A DNA stretch of 37,357 nt from an uncultured Collinsella sp. (GCA_959020715.1 CAUESV010000018.1:1-37357); one strand, 5' to 3'. Shown: positions 8,150 to 16,591, numbered from the stretch's first letter. The notes: generated by a model not told the origin, from the letters alone. Program-made: numbers and translations.

Positions 8150-8971
8150 ATGCCCTACCTGCTTTCTTGTGACATTCATACCCATACGATGTTCTCTGCG
8201 CATGCATATTCGACCATTGAGGAGAATGTGTACTGGGCGGCAGAGCGTGGTCTGCAGGTGCTCGGATCTGCCGACCATTTGAGCTCTATGGTTACGGCTT
8301 GCCCCAATGACCTGCGCAGTTACCAGTTCTTTATCAACCAGGATATCTGGCCGCGCATTTGGTGCGGCGTGCTGGTGCTGCGTGGTGCCGAGGCCGATAT
8401 CGTTTCGCTGGACGGAAGCCTGTTTGGCGAGGACACCCCTGTCACGCTCGATATTGCCGGCGATTCGTACAGCCGTCAGCATTCGCTGTTCGATTTGGTT
8501 ACGCGTAATTTGGATTATTTGGTTGCGAGCGTGCATAATCCGCAGATTGCTGAGGGCGCGACGCTGGCCCAGACGACCGAGATGTATATCAACGCCTTGG
8601 AACACCCCAAGGTGTTCATGCTGGGCCACGCGGGTCGCTCGGGCGTGCCGTTCGATATCGACGAGGTGCTGTTGGCGGCTAAGGCCAAGCACAAGATTAT
8701 CGAGATCAACAACCATAGTCTTGAACACGGTGTCGACACTGAGCATTGGGCTGTATGCCGCAAGATCGCCGAGCGTTGCGCTGAGCTTGGCGTGGGCATT
8801 GGCGTTTCGACCGATGCGCACATTGGCATGGCAATTGGTAAGCTCGATCACGCGCGCAAGATGCTCGACGAGATTCACTTCCCGTTGGATCTGATCGTGA
8901 CGCGCGATCGCGAGACGCTGCTACGCGAGATGGCGGCAGCCGGCGTGTGCGATCTGCGCAAGGGGATGTAG
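8150..8971 (+). CDS. PHP-domain phosphoesterase, YcdX-like
   Basis: This 273-residue protein has the PHP (polymerase and histidinol phosphatase) metal fold. The N-terminal DIHTHT motif supplies D8, H10 and H12, SADH supplies D42-H43, and later SVHNP, INNHS and STDAHIG carry further metal-ligand His and Asp residues, as in the trinuclear E. coli YcdX. It probably hydrolyses a phosphate ester; the substrate is unknown. AAGGAGACCTG precedes the ATG. A possible -10 box, TACAAT (8107-8112), lies about 40 bases upstream, and the 165 bases between the aminotransferase and this gene hold no other gene. A terminator follows. Confidence 0.85.
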   Translation: MPYLLSCDIHTHTMFSAHAYSTIEENVYWAAERGLQVLGSADHLSSMVTACPNDLRSYQFFINQDIWPRIWCGVLVLRGAEADIVSLDGSLFGEDTPVTLDIAGDSYSRQHSLFDLVTRNLDYLVASVHNPQIAEGATLAQTTEMYINALEHPKVFMLGHAGRSGVPFDIDEVLLAAKAKHKIIEINNHSLEHGVDTEHWAVCRKIAERCAELGVGIGVSTDAHIGMAIGKLDHARKMLDEIHFPLDLIVTRDRETLLREMAAAGVCDLRKGM

Positions 8972-8990
8972 CGGAATTTATAAACCAAGC

Positions 8991-9023
8991 GAAGGGGGCG
9001 GCCCAGGCGGGTCGCCCCCTTTC
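8991..9023. terminator. Terminator between convergent genes
   Basis: AAGGGGGCG (8992-9000) pairs with CGCCCCCTT (9013-9021), followed by TCTTG on the plus strand. It can serve both the PHP gene and the convergent methyltransferase gene. Confidence 0.75.
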
Positions 9024-9049
9024 TTGTCCCAAAAATCTACTGAGGTTGG

Positions 9050-10498
9050 TTAGCGGCGTTCGAGGACCGCTACGGTTTCGGTGTGGTCGGTATGGGGGAA
9101 CATGTCGACCGGCGTGATCTTGAGCAGGCGATAGCCTCCGTCGAGGAGCTGATGCAGATCGCGCTCTTGAGTCACGGGGTTGCAGCTGATATAGGTGATG
9201 CGGCGCGGCTTAAGCGCGCAGGCAGCTTCGAGGAACTCGGGGGTAGAGCCGGCGCGCGGCGGATCGATGGAAAGGACATCGACCCGCTCGTTGTTGTCGG
9301 CGGCATCTAGGATGTAGTCGGTGGCGTCGTCGGCCATAAACCAAGCGCTGCGGGTGAGGCCGTTGAGCTCGGCATTGCGACGTGCGTCGGCAATGCCCGC
9401 CGGGTTGCGCTCCACGCCGAGCAGCATAATGCCGATACCCTTGTTCTGGGCATCTTTAGCTGCGCAAAGACCGATGGTACCGCTGCCACAGTAGGCATCC
9501 ATGAGCACATCGCCCTGGTGCAAATCCATGCCGTCGATAGCGAGCTGATAGAGCAGCTCGGTCTGTTGCGGGTTGGTCTGATAAAACGCGGTGGGGGAGA
9601 TGTCGAATTCGCAGCCGAGCAGCTGGTCGCGCATGCATTCGGCGCCATGCACGATGCGGGTTTCCTCGCCGAGGATGGCGTTGCCGGGGCGTCCGTTGAT
9701 GTTTTGGGCGACGGTGACGATGCGCGGATTGAGTGCGGCGACAGCCTCAAAGAACTCCTGCGCATGCGGCAAGTCGCGCTGAGCGGTCACGAGCGTGACC
9801 ATGACCTGGTCGGTACGCCAACCGCAGCGGACGACGGCATAGCGAAGCAAACCAAGATGCTTGTCCTCATTAAAGGCGGGAATATGCAGCCGCTCAGCTT
9901 CGCGTGCGATGCCGTTGAGAATCTGACGGGCGCCCGGTGCCTCGACGGGGCATTTGGGTACGGCAACGATCTTGTGCGTGCCGCGCTCAAAGAAACCGCA
10001 ACGGACGGCGCCCTCCTTACCGGGAGCAAAGGGAGTGGCAGCCTTATGACGAAAGCCACGCGGCGCAGGATATTTGCCCGGGTCGCCCAGGGTGACACCC
10101 ATACCGCGAATGGGATCAACGGCAATACCCTCGCGCTCGCAGAGCTCAGCAAACAGTTCCTCCATAGCAGCCTGCTTGGCCGCCAACTGCTTTTTATAAG
10201 GACGATTGAGTGCCGTGCACCCACCGCAAGCTTTCATGATGGAACAGGGAGACTTGGGGTCCACAGCCTTACGCGCAGACGAAGCCGGATCTTTATGCGA
10301 GCGCTTGGAGCGAGTCTGAGATGCCTTATCCTCGTCCCGGCGAGAGCCAGAACGCTTGGCCTTAGTCCTGCTCTTAGTCGATTTGCTTTTTGTAGCTTTA
10401 GAAGACTTGGATTTCGTAGAAGATTTCTCCTCCTTCGACCCCTCAGTCGCCTCCATCAAAGCACGACGAGCCTTACGCTCCGCACGAGATTCTGCCAT
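9050..10498 (-). CDS. 23S rRNA (uracil-5-)-methyltransferase, RumA/RlmD family
   Basis: The enzyme makes 5-methyluridine in 23S rRNA (or possibly tRNA) with S-adenosylmethionine. The N-terminal iron-sulfur cysteines C85, C91 and C94 (C-x5-C-x2-C) and a fourth Cys in PKCPVEAP match the RumA family. The SAM pocket is MDAYCGSGTIGL, the catalytic region is IDPPRAG and the nucleophile Cys lies in YISCNPVTQERD. Instead of the RNA-binding TRAM domain of E. coli RlmD, the first about 80 residues are a Lys/Ser/Arg-rich disordered tail, perhaps an alternative RNA-binding extension. The start is taken at 10498 (MAESRAERKARR) rather than the longer frame to 10573, because the upstream residues look like a chance hydrophobic stretch. 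Which uridine is modified cannot be read from the sequence. Confidence 0.88.
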   Translation of the reverse strand: MAESRAERKARRALMEATEGSKEEKSSTKSKSSKATKSKSTKSRTKAKRSGSRRDEDKASQTRSKRSHKDPASSARKAVDPKSPCSIMKACGGCTALNRPYKKQLAAKQAAMEELFAELCEREGIAVDPIRGMGVTLGDPGKYPAPRGFRHKAATPFAPGKEGAVRCGFFERGTHKIVAVPKCPVEAPGARQILNGIAREAERLHIPAFNEDKHLGLLRYAVVRCGWRTDQVMVTLVTAQRDLPHAQEFFEAVAALNPRIVTVAQNINGRPGNAILGEETRIVHGAECMRDQLLGCEFDISPTAFYQTNPQQTELLYQLAIDGMDLHQGDVLMDAYCGSGTIGLCAAKDAQNKGIGIMLLGVERNPAGIADARRNAELNGLTRSAWFMADDATDYILDAADNNERVDVLSIDPPRAGSTPEFLEAACALKPRRITYISCNPVTQERDLHQLLDGGYRLLKITPVDMFPHTDHTETVAVLERR

Positions 10499-10844
10499 CG
10501 ATAACCCCACTATTAAAGAAAAAAGAAAAGTCCGAAGCAATTGTACCGTGCCGAGCGAGCGGACGATATACAAGCGGTCATTTCATGTCAGTGACGGATT
10601 CAACGACGTTTGCCCGGCGTGGGCGGGGAGCGGCGCGGGATTAAGTTTATCGCGAGTTCCGCACGAACAGGAGGCCACTTAATGTGGCCTCCGTCGTGAG
10701 CAGGACTGTAGAGCAGGAAACTTAACCCCCACACCCCTCACGCGGCGGGCAAACTCGCCTTGTGCTCTATCACGCTAAAGTGTATGATTCTGAACGTTAC
10801 ATGACTCACTTTACCTAACTAAAGTGCCATCAAGGGGGAATACC
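10499..10844. other. Gene-free gap between methyltransferase and ABC operon
   Basis: No convincing gene is seen. The left part is the AT-rich leader of the minus-strand methyltransferase gene. A hairpin with 9-bp arms (GGAGGCCAC at 10670-10678, GTGGCCTCC at 10684-10692, loop TTAAT) lies in the middle without a T-run. The right part is the ABC operon promoter described separately. Confidence 0.6.
10760..10826 (+). promoter_or_regulatory. Promoter and candidate operator of the amino-acid ABC operon
   Basis: TTGTGC (10760-10765) and TATGAT (10783-10788) are 17 bases apart, a good sigma-70 promoter. Three half-sites TAAAGTG occur: 10776-10782 (touching the -10 box), 10807-10813 (inverted) and 10820-10826. 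The last two form the palindrome CACTTTA-N6-TAAAGTG, placed just downstream of the start point where a repressor would block transcription. The protein involved is unknown. Confidence 0.55.
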
Positions 10845-11705
10845 ATGAACACCGATATGTCTCGTCGTCAGTTTGTTGGTCTAGCCGGCTCGCTCGCCAC
10901 GGTGCTTGGCCTTGGTCTTGTCGGTTGCGGCGGTGGTGCCGGCAAGGGCTCCGCTGCTGGCTCTGCCGCGGCCAAGGATGTGAAGGGCGCTGCGGAGTCC
11001 AAGAAGCTCGTGGTGGGCTTTGATAAGTCCTATCCTCCGTACGGCTTTGTGGGCGACGATGGCGAGTACACCGGCTTTGATCTCGATCTGGCCAAGGCTG
11101 TTGCCGATAAGCAGGGCTGGGAGGTCAAATACGAAGCCATCGATTGGGATGCCAAGGACACGCTGCTCAACTCCGGCGCCATCAACTGCATCTGGAACGG
11201 CTTTACCATGGAGGGTCGCGAGGACGACTACACGTTCTCCGAGCCGTACATGCTCAACGAGCAGGTGCTGGTGGTCAAGAAGGATGCGGGTATCAAGAGC
11301 TGGGACGATCTTGCCGGCAAGACCGTGATTACCCAGACCGATTCCGCTGCGCAGGATGTGCTCGAGGGTGACCAGAAGGATCTGGCGGCGACGTTTGCCA
11401 CGCTCGACACGATCGGCGAGTACAACACGGCCTTTATGCAGCTCGAGAGCGGCGCGGTCGATGCCGTGGCTTGCGACCTTTCGATTGCCCAGTATCAGCT
11501 TGCCGCCAAGCCCGATGCTTATACGCAGCTTGATGAGCCGCTGTCCAGCGAGCACTACGCCGTCGGCTTTAAGAAGGGCGACACCAAGTCGGCCGACGCC
11601 GTGACCGAGTCGCTCAAGGCGCTCTACGAGGACGGCACGGTTAAGGACCTGTGCGACAAGTATTCAAGCTATGGTCTATCTTTCGATAATTGGGTGCTCA
11701 AGTAA
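10845..11705 (+). CDS. Amino-acid ABC transporter substrate-binding lipoprotein
   Basis: This 286-residue extracytoplasmic binding protein of the SBP_bac_3 family captures a polar amino acid for the permease encoded next. It begins with a twin-arginine-type signal (SRRQFVG at 6-12), a hydrophobic stretch and a lipobox ending LVGC at Cys28, so it is probably a Tat-exported lipoprotein. The mature part opens with KKLVVGFDKSYPPYGFVGDDGEYTGF-type residues typical of glutamine/arginine/cystine binders, with acidic ligand residues FDLDLAKAV. The ATG at 10845 after AAGGGGG is chosen over the in-frame GTG at 10824. Its stop codon overlaps the permease start by one base. The exact ligand cannot be told by eye. 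Confidence 0.92.
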   Translation: MNTDMSRRQFVGLAGSLATVLGLGLVGCGGGAGKGSAAGSAAAKDVKGAAESKKLVVGFDKSYPPYGFVGDDGEYTGFDLDLAKAVADKQGWEVKYEAIDWDAKDTLLNSGAINCIWNGFTMEGREDDYTFSEPYMLNEQVLVVKKDAGIKSWDDLAGKTVITQTDSAAQDVLEGDQKDLAATFATLDTIGEYNTAFMQLESGAVDAVACDLSIAQYQLAAKPDAYTQLDEPLSSEHYAVGFKKGDTKSADAVTESLKALYEDGTVKDLCDKYSSYGLSFDNWVLK

Positions 11706-12358
11706 TGTCTATTCAGGTCATGATGCAAATGCTTGGCCAGGGATTCTTGGTCAGTTTGCAGTTGTTTGTGCTGACGCTGCTGGGGTCGATTCCGCTGGGA
11801 ATCCCCGTGGCGTTTATGCGCATGAGCAAAATTGCGCCGCTCCGCTGGATTGCGCGCATCTACATTTCGGTCATGCGCGGTACGCCGCTCATGCTGCAGA
11901 TGTTTGCCATCTACTTTGCCCCGTACTACGTGTTCGGCATTTCGCTCACGCCCGATTCCAAGTGGACGGCGTGCGTCATAGCGTTCATCATCAACTACGC
12001 CGGTTACTTTGCCGAGATCTATCGCTCGGGCCTGCAGTCCATTCCGCGCGGTCAATACGAGGCAGCCGAGGTGCTGGGCTATTCGCGCATGCAGACGTTT
12101 CTGTATATCGTGATGCCGCAGGTCGCCAAGCGTATTCTGCCGGCGATGGGCAACGAGATCATCACGCTGGTCAAGGACACGTCGCTGGCGTTTGCCATTG
12201 GCGTGGGTGAGATGTTCTCGACGGCCAAGGCGCTGGTCGCCTCGCAGGTGAGCATGGTGCCGTTTGCGATCGCGGCGCTGATCTACTGGGTCTTTAACTT
12301 TGTGGTCGAGATGCTGCTAGGCGCCGCCGAAAAGAAGCTGGACTATTATCATGACTAA
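11705..12358 (+). CDS. Amino-acid ABC transporter permease, HisM/GlnP family
   Basis: The 217-residue membrane protein forms the translocation path with itself or a partner. It has about five hydrophobic helices and the polar amino-acid permease signature around residues 52-66 (VMRGTPLMLQMF). The EAA-type cytoplasmic loop that docks the ATPase reads YEAAEVLGYSRMQTF. The ATG at 11705 overlaps the binding-protein stop by one base (TAATG), a classic coupling. Only one permease gene is present, so a homodimer is likely. The gene also overlaps the ATPase start by eight bases. Confidence 0.93.
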   Translation: MSIQVMMQMLGQGFLVSLQLFVLTLLGSIPLGIPVAFMRMSKIAPLRWIARIYISVMRGTPLMLQMFAIYFAPYYVFGISLTPDSKWTACVIAFIINYAGYFAEIYRSGLQSIPRGQYEAAEVLGYSRMQTFLYIVMPQVAKRILPAMGNEIITLVKDTSLAFAIGVGEMFSTAKALVASQVSMVPFAIAALIYWVFNFVVEMLLGAAEKKLDYYHD

Positions 12359-13115
12359 CTCAGTGATGAAAATCGAAAGCGCGCGCAAGGCGTTTGGCGG
12401 CAATGAGGTGCTCAAGGATATCTCGCTCGAGGTTAAGCGCGGCGAGGTCGTGGCGATTATCGGACCTTCGGGTGGCGGTAAGTCCACGCTGCTGCGCTGC
12501 GCCACGCTGCTCGAGACGCTCGACGGTGGCTCGCTCTCGTTTGGCGACCTTGCCGTCGCGACGGATGCGGGATCGGGTGCGGTCTATGCGAAGGGAGATG
12601 TTCCCAAGCAAGCGCGCTCGCGGTTTGGTCTGGTGTTTCAGAACTACAACCTGTTCCCGCACTATACCGTGATGAAAAACATCATCGACGCGCCGATCCG
12701 CGTGCTTAAGCGCCCGCGCGAGCAGGCGGAGGCCCGTGCACACGAGCTTATTGCACAGATGGGGCTGACGGGCAACGAGAACAAGGTGCCGTGCGAGCTT
12801 TCGGGCGGTCAGCAGCAGCGCGTGAGTATTGCCCGCGCCTTGGCGCTCGACCCGGAGATCCTGTTCTTTGACGAGCCGACCTCGGCACTCGATCCCGAGC
12901 TGACGGCCGAGGTGCTGCGTGTCATTAAAGACCTTGCCGCGCAGAATATGACGATGGTGATTGTGACCCACGCAATGCAGTTTGCGCGCGATGTTGCCGA
13001 CCGCGTGGTCTTTATGGATGGCGGCCGCATTGTCGAGGAGGGTCCTGCCGAGCAGGTCATCGACCATCCGCGTGAGCAGCGCACCCGTGAGTTCTTGAGC
13101 CGTATCGAGGGATAG
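12351..13115 (+). CDS. Amino-acid ABC transporter ATP-binding protein, GlnQ/HisP family
   Basis: This 254-residue ATPase powers the importer. Walker A is GPSGGGKST (38-46), the Q-loop lies in FGLVFQNYNLFPH, the signature is LSGGQQQR, Walker B is ILFFDEPTSALD and the switch His is in VTHAMQFA. All parts are intact and the length is normal for polar amino-acid systems. The ATG at 12351 lies inside the permease gene, so translation is coupled. A terminator 35 bases beyond the stop ends the three-gene operon. Confidence 0.95.
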   Translation: MTNSVMKIESARKAFGGNEVLKDISLEVKRGEVVAIIGPSGGGKSTLLRCATLLETLDGGSLSFGDLAVATDAGSGAVYAKGDVPKQARSRFGLVFQNYNLFPHYTVMKNIIDAPIRVLKRPREQAEARAHELIAQMGLTGNENKVPCELSGGQQQRVSIARALALDPEILFFDEPTSALDPELTAEVLRVIKDLAAQNMTMVIVTHAMQFARDVADRVVFMDGGRIVEEGPAEQVIDHPREQRTREFLSRIEG

Positions 13116-13149
13116 GCTCAGGTATTTACTCAACTATTAATTGAGGCGA

Positions 13150-13185
13150 AGCCGCCGCAGGTCTTACGGTCTGTGGCGGCTTTTT
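13150..13185 (+). terminator. Rho-independent terminator of the ABC operon
   Basis: AGCCGCCGCAG (13150-13160) pairs with CTGTGGCGGCT (13171-13181) with one G-U pair, followed by TTTTT. Confidence 0.9.
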
Positions 13186-13222
13186 GTTTGCATCGACGGG
13201 GTTCAATAATCGCCTCACAAGC

Positions 13223-13251
13223 TTGTCTCTTCCTCTCGCCGCCTGTATTCA
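13223..13251 (+). promoter_or_regulatory. Probable promoter of the EF-G2 gene
   Basis: TTGTCT (13223-13228) and TATTCA (13246-13251) are 17 bases apart. Use of this promoter would leave a leader of roughly 165 bases before the ATG at 13426. Confidence 0.5.
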
Positions 13252-13257
13252 TACGTG

Positions 13258-13425
13258 TGCCGAAAGGTGTGCATGGACGGTCGCCCGTGAGGGTAGGGTG
13301 GTGGCATAGGACATTTGGAGGGTGAGTCGGCTCGGCTGCCGACCATGCTGCTCCCGGGATGGCACCGACCGCGAACTCTCCCCGTTGGCGTCGCGCAATG
13401 CGCGCGGCCCTGCAAGGAGGTCATC
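13258..13425 (+). ncRNA. Long structured 5' leader of the EF-G2 gene (type unknown)
   Basis: The gap is GC-rich and can fold. Visible stems are GTCGGC/GCCGAC (13326-13331 with 13338-13343), GGAGGG (13317-13322) with the CTCTCC before position 13380, and CGCGC-AAT-GCGCG (13392-13404) directly ahead of the AAGGAGG ribosome site (13414-13420). GCATGG (13271-13276) could instead pair with CCATGC (13343-13348), which breaks the first stem, so two exclusive folds are possible. I do not recognise a known riboswitch class. No gene is seen here. Confidence 0.4.
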
Positions 13426-15501
13426 ATGGGTGCTCCCAAGACCGGTAACGTAAGGAACGTGGTGCTCGTAGGCCAAGGCGGGGTGGGCAAGACTTCACTC
13501 GCCGAAGCCATGCTCCACCTTTCCGGCAAGACCGCCCGCCTGGGCGGCCACGACGGCACCAAGCCTACGCTCGACTATGACCCTGAAGAGGTCAAGCGTG
13601 CGTTTTCCATCTCGACGACCATTGCGCCGATCGACTGGAAGGGCGCGCGCATCAATGTGCTCGATGCCCCGTGCTACCCCGATTTTATCGGCGACGCCTT
13701 TGCCGCGATGAGCGTCTGCGAGACGGCTCTGTTTGTGGTCGACGCCGAGGCCGGCCCGCAGCCTACGACGGTTAAGCTCTGGTATGCCGCCGAGGACCTG
13801 CGCCTGGCGCGTGCGGTGTTCGTAAACCGCCTGTCGCGCTCCGAGGCCAGCTTTGCGACCACGATGGACCTGCTGCAGGAGCGCTTTGGCACGCGCCTGG
13901 GCGCCGTGACCCTTCCCTGGGGCGAGGGCGAGGACTTTGACGGCATCATCGACCTGGTGCGCATGAAGGCGCGCCATTGCAACGGCACCGAAGCCGTTGA
14001 GTCGGAGATTCCCGAGGAGTATCGTGCCCAGGCCGAGGAGGCCCATGACCATCTGTGCGAGTTGGTGGCCGAGGCCGACGATGAGCTGATGATGAAGTAC
14101 CTGGAAGGCGAGGAGACACTAACGCAGGAGGAGCTTGAGGGCTTGCTGTCGAAGGCGATCGCCGAGCGCATCTTTGTGCCGGTCTTTGCGGGTGATTGCA
14201 TTAAGGAGCAGGGCGTCAACTCGTTGATGGATGACATCGCAACGTACTTCCCAGCGCCGACCGACTACGGCGAGATGCCGCTTATCGACGGTGATTCGCT
14301 TAAGATCTCGAGTGACGATGACCGTCCGGTGGCGTTTGTGTTTAAGACGCTGGCCGATCCGCAGCAGGGTCGCATCAGCTTTATCAAGGTGCTGACGGGT
14401 ACGCTTGAGCCAGGTCTTGAGCTGATCAACGCGCGTACCCGCAAGGGCGACCGTCTGGCTCACCTGTATGTGATGTGCGGCCGCGACATGACCGAGGTCG
14501 GTCACGCCTATGCCGGCGACATTATCGTGGCACCCAAGCTGGCGGCCGAGACGGGCGATACGCTCTCGATTACCGGCAAGGTCGAGGCTGCGGCGTTTAA
14601 GTTCCCCAACTCGCAGTACCGCATTGCCATCGAGGCCGAGAATCGCGGCGACGAAGAGAAGCTCTACACGTTTATCGAGAAGGCCTGCAAGGCCGATCCG
14701 ACCATGAGCATCGACCGCGACGAGGAGACCGGCCAGACCATTATCTCCGCCGTTGGTGAGGCGCAGGTTTCGGTGCTGCTCAATCGTTTGGAGGATCGCA
14801 CCAAGGTCGTAGCCAAGAGCGTGCCGATCTGCATCCCGTATCGCGAGACCATCCGCCGCACGGCGAGCGCTCAGGGCCGCCACAAGAAGCAGACCGGTGG
14901 TGCCGGTCAGTATGGCGACTGCTGGCTGCGCGTGGAGCCGCTCATTGGGCCCGACGGCACGAGCGATGGCTATGAGTTTGTGGACGAGGTCGTAGGTGGC
15001 CGTATTCCGCGCTCGCTGATCCCCGCCGTGGACAAGGGCGTCCAGGAGACCATGAAGGACGGTATTATTGCCGGCTATCCGCTCACGGGCATTCGCGTGG
15101 CTGTGTACGACGGCTCGTATCACAGCGTCGACTCCAACGAGATGGCGTTTCGCGCAGCGGCTCGCATCGGCCTGCGCAAGGCATGCGCCGATGCCGACCC
15201 GGTGGTGCTGGAGCCCATCGAGGAAATCACGGTGACTATCCCCGAGAGCTACGCCGGCGCCGTGATGGGCGACATCTCGGCCTCGCGCGGTCGCGTGACA
15301 GGCATGGAGACCGATGAGCGCGGAGACACCGTGGTTATCGCGCAGGCACCTCTCGCCGAGCTGACGGATTACTCGACGCGCCTGCGCTCTATCACGCGCG
15401 GCACGGGTGACTTTACCATGAGGCCCGCCGGCTACGAGCAGGTGCCCTATGACGTTCAGGCCAAGCTGGTCGAGCGCTATGAGGAGGGCCGCGCCAAGTA
15501 A
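13426..15501 (+). CDS. Elongation factor G-like GTPase (EF-G2/FusA2 type)
   Basis: At 691 residues it has the five-domain layout of EF-G. The G1 loop is VGQGGVGKTS (15-24). The G3 motif, DTPGHVDF in canonical EF-G, reads DAPCYPDF (80-87), so the glycine is replaced by Cys and the catalytic His by Tyr84. The G4 motif NKxD reads NRLS (134-137). Domain IV/V parts are clear (GAGQYGDCW, GYPLTGIRVAVYDGSYHSVDS, EPIEEITVTIPE, MGDISASRGRVTGME). These changes match the actinobacterial EF-G2 group, which as far as I know binds GTP but lacks normal ribosome-stimulated hydrolysis. The frame is open from 13315 but AAGGAGG at 13414-13420 fixes the ATG at 13426. It stands alone with its own promoter and terminator; canonical fusA is not in the window. 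Its role is probably auxiliary on the ribosome. Confidence 0.9.
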   Translation: MGAPKTGNVRNVVLVGQGGVGKTSLAEAMLHLSGKTARLGGHDGTKPTLDYDPEEVKRAFSISTTIAPIDWKGARINVLDAPCYPDFIGDAFAAMSVCETALFVVDAEAGPQPTTVKLWYAAEDLRLARAVFVNRLSRSEASFATTMDLLQERFGTRLGAVTLPWGEGEDFDGIIDLVRMKARHCNGTEAVESEIPEEYRAQAEEAHDHLCELVAEADDELMMKYLEGEETLTQEELEGLLSKAIAERIFVPVFAGDCIKEQGVNSLMDDIATYFPAPTDYGEMPLIDGDSLKISSDDDRPVAFVFKTLADPQQGRISFIKVLTGTLEPGLELINARTRKGDRLAHLYVMCGRDMTEVGHAYAGDIIVAPKLAAETGDTLSITGKVEAAAFKFPNSQYRIAIEAENRGDEEKLYTFIEKACKADPTMSIDRDEETGQTIISAVGEAQVSVLLNRLEDRTKVVAKSVPICIPYRETIRRTASAQGRHKKQTGGAGQYGDCWLRVEPLIGPDGTSDGYEFVDEVVGGRIPRSLIPAVDKGVQETMKDGIIAGYPLTGIRVAVYDGSYHSVDSNEMAFRAAARIGLRKACADADPVVLEPIEEITVTIPESYAGAVMGDISASRGRVTGMETDERGDTVVIAQAPLAELTDYSTRLRSITRGTGDFTMRPAGYEQVPYDVQAKLVERYEEGRAK

Positions 15502-15536
15502 CGTGTGGTTTTGCCTGCGCCACGCATGTTGATGCA

Positions 15537-15571
15537 AGGGCCGCTCTGGGTGATCCGGAGCGGCCCTTTTT
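15537..15571 (+). terminator. Rho-independent terminator of the EF-G2 gene
   Basis: AGGGCCGCTC (15537-15546) pairs with GAGCGGCCCT (15558-15567), followed by TTTTT. Confidence 0.9.
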
Positions 15572-15613
15572 GATCCCTGGGGGATGCAAATCGGTTCTTG
15601 TCGTGCTGAGGGG

Positions 15614-16591
15614 TTAGTCCCCCGAGGCCTGGTTGCGGCCGGTGGCGTAGTCGATCTGCACATGCGGCTGCAGGTTGTAGCAGTACACGTGGAAGCACAG
15701 CGTTTTGCCGTGGTCCTCGACCGATTGTGCCTCGAGGCGAACGCCGCGGCAGACGAGTTCCTCTTCGTTATACATGGGCGTGACGCGGTAGAGCACGTGG
15801 TTGCCCGTGTCGCGGATGTAGCCGAGGATCTGCTCTTCAAACGGCAGCATGCCCGTTTCGTTGAGATAGCGCGTGCCGGTGAGGAGATTCTTGCGATTGG
15901 CGTTTTCGCCGCAGAGCGACCAGGCGATGAGGTGGCAGCGGTTGTAGAGGCTCTGGCCTGGAATAAAGTCGTAGCGCTGCTGGTGCCAACCGGCAGGATG
16001 GATACGCGAGATATCGCCGCGCTTACCCTGACCGAGCGATTCGGGTCCTATGCAGGCGAGTGCTTTGCGGGTACGGCCCAGGCTGTCGAGCTTTGAGAAC
16101 TTCTTAAAGCATCCTTCTTCGGTGGCCCGCTCGTATTCATCGAGCGTGAACGACGGTGTGCCGAGCGGGTGCGTGCCATCGGCGCGAAGGGCAACGTAGG
16201 GGTTGCCGGCGTAGTCGGGAATGCTGGTGAGGTATACGCCGCGCGCGCGGTCGAGATCGGGGTTTTCCACTTCGTCGATGGGGGTGGCGTTCGAAGAGAC
16301 ATCGCCAGCGGTGCCGGTTGTGGTGGATTCGGAGCCATCGCCGGTGCTTTGGCCGCCTTTGGAATCCGAGGAGCTTGCCGTCCCCGATTCGAGCCGGGCG
16401 ACCAGGTCTGCCTCGTCGTCGGTGCGGCTGGGGCTCTCGTTTTGTTTTTCGGCCAGAGCCGCCGCCTGTTCATCGCTTTGCGGCGACAGCAGCTTGGGCG
16501 CCCCGTCAAGCGATCCCGTAAACAGTGCAAACCCCAGCACCACGGCGGTGCCGATGGAAAGTACTTGCTTGTAGGCGGACTTGCGCGACAT
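15614..16591 (-). CDS. DNA/RNA non-specific endonuclease, secreted or membrane-anchored
   Basis: The 325-residue protein starts with a basic end and one hydrophobic helix (about 8-27), a signal peptide or anchor. Residues about 30-110 form a Ser/Thr/Gly/Asp-rich linker. The C-terminal domain (about 115-325) belongs to the Endonuclease_NS_2/EndA-like betabetaalpha-metal nucleases: YNRCHLIAW carries the likely catalytic His220 in place of the DRGH form, GENANRKNLLTGTRYLN gives the metal-binding Asn, and GMLPFEEQI follows as in streptococcal DNases. It probably degrades extracellular DNA for nutrients or biofilm remodelling. The start ATG lies at 16591, with a TCCAGGAG-type site upstream on the minus strand (CCTCCAGGAGCCTC). 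It is a single gene. Confidence 0.87.
   Translation of the reverse strand: MSRKSAYKQVLSIGTAVVLGFALFTGSLDGAPKLLSPQSDEQAAALAEKQNESPSRTDDEADLVARLESGTASSSDSKGGQSTGDGSESTTTGTAGDVSSNATPIDEVENPDLDRARGVYLTSIPDYAGNPYVALRADGTHPLGTPSFTLDEYERATEEGCFKKFSKLDSLGRTRKALACIGPESLGQGKRGDISRIHPAGWHQQRYDFIPGQSLYNRCHLIAWSLCGENANRKNLLTGTRYLNETGMLPFEEQILGYIRDTGNHVLYRVTPMYNEEELVCRGVRLEAQSVEDHGKTLCFHVYCYNLQPHVQIDYATGRNQASGD

Noticed and set aside
7915..8172. 85-codon frame bridging the aminotransferase and PHP genes
   Set aside because: It overlaps both real genes in another frame and has no ribosome site.
10499..10573. N-terminal extension of the methyltransferase to 10573
   Set aside because: It would place a hydrophobic stretch ahead of a cytosolic enzyme; the inner ATG at 10498 gives the plausible polar N-terminus.
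13320..13425. M-box magnesium riboswitch in the EF-G2 leader
   Set aside because: A GACGCCAA-like string appears only on the minus strand and the rest of the core is missing.
14119..15840. Open frame of about 570 codons opposite the EF-G2 gene
   Set aside because: Same mirror effect; no ribosome site and no recognisable protein features.
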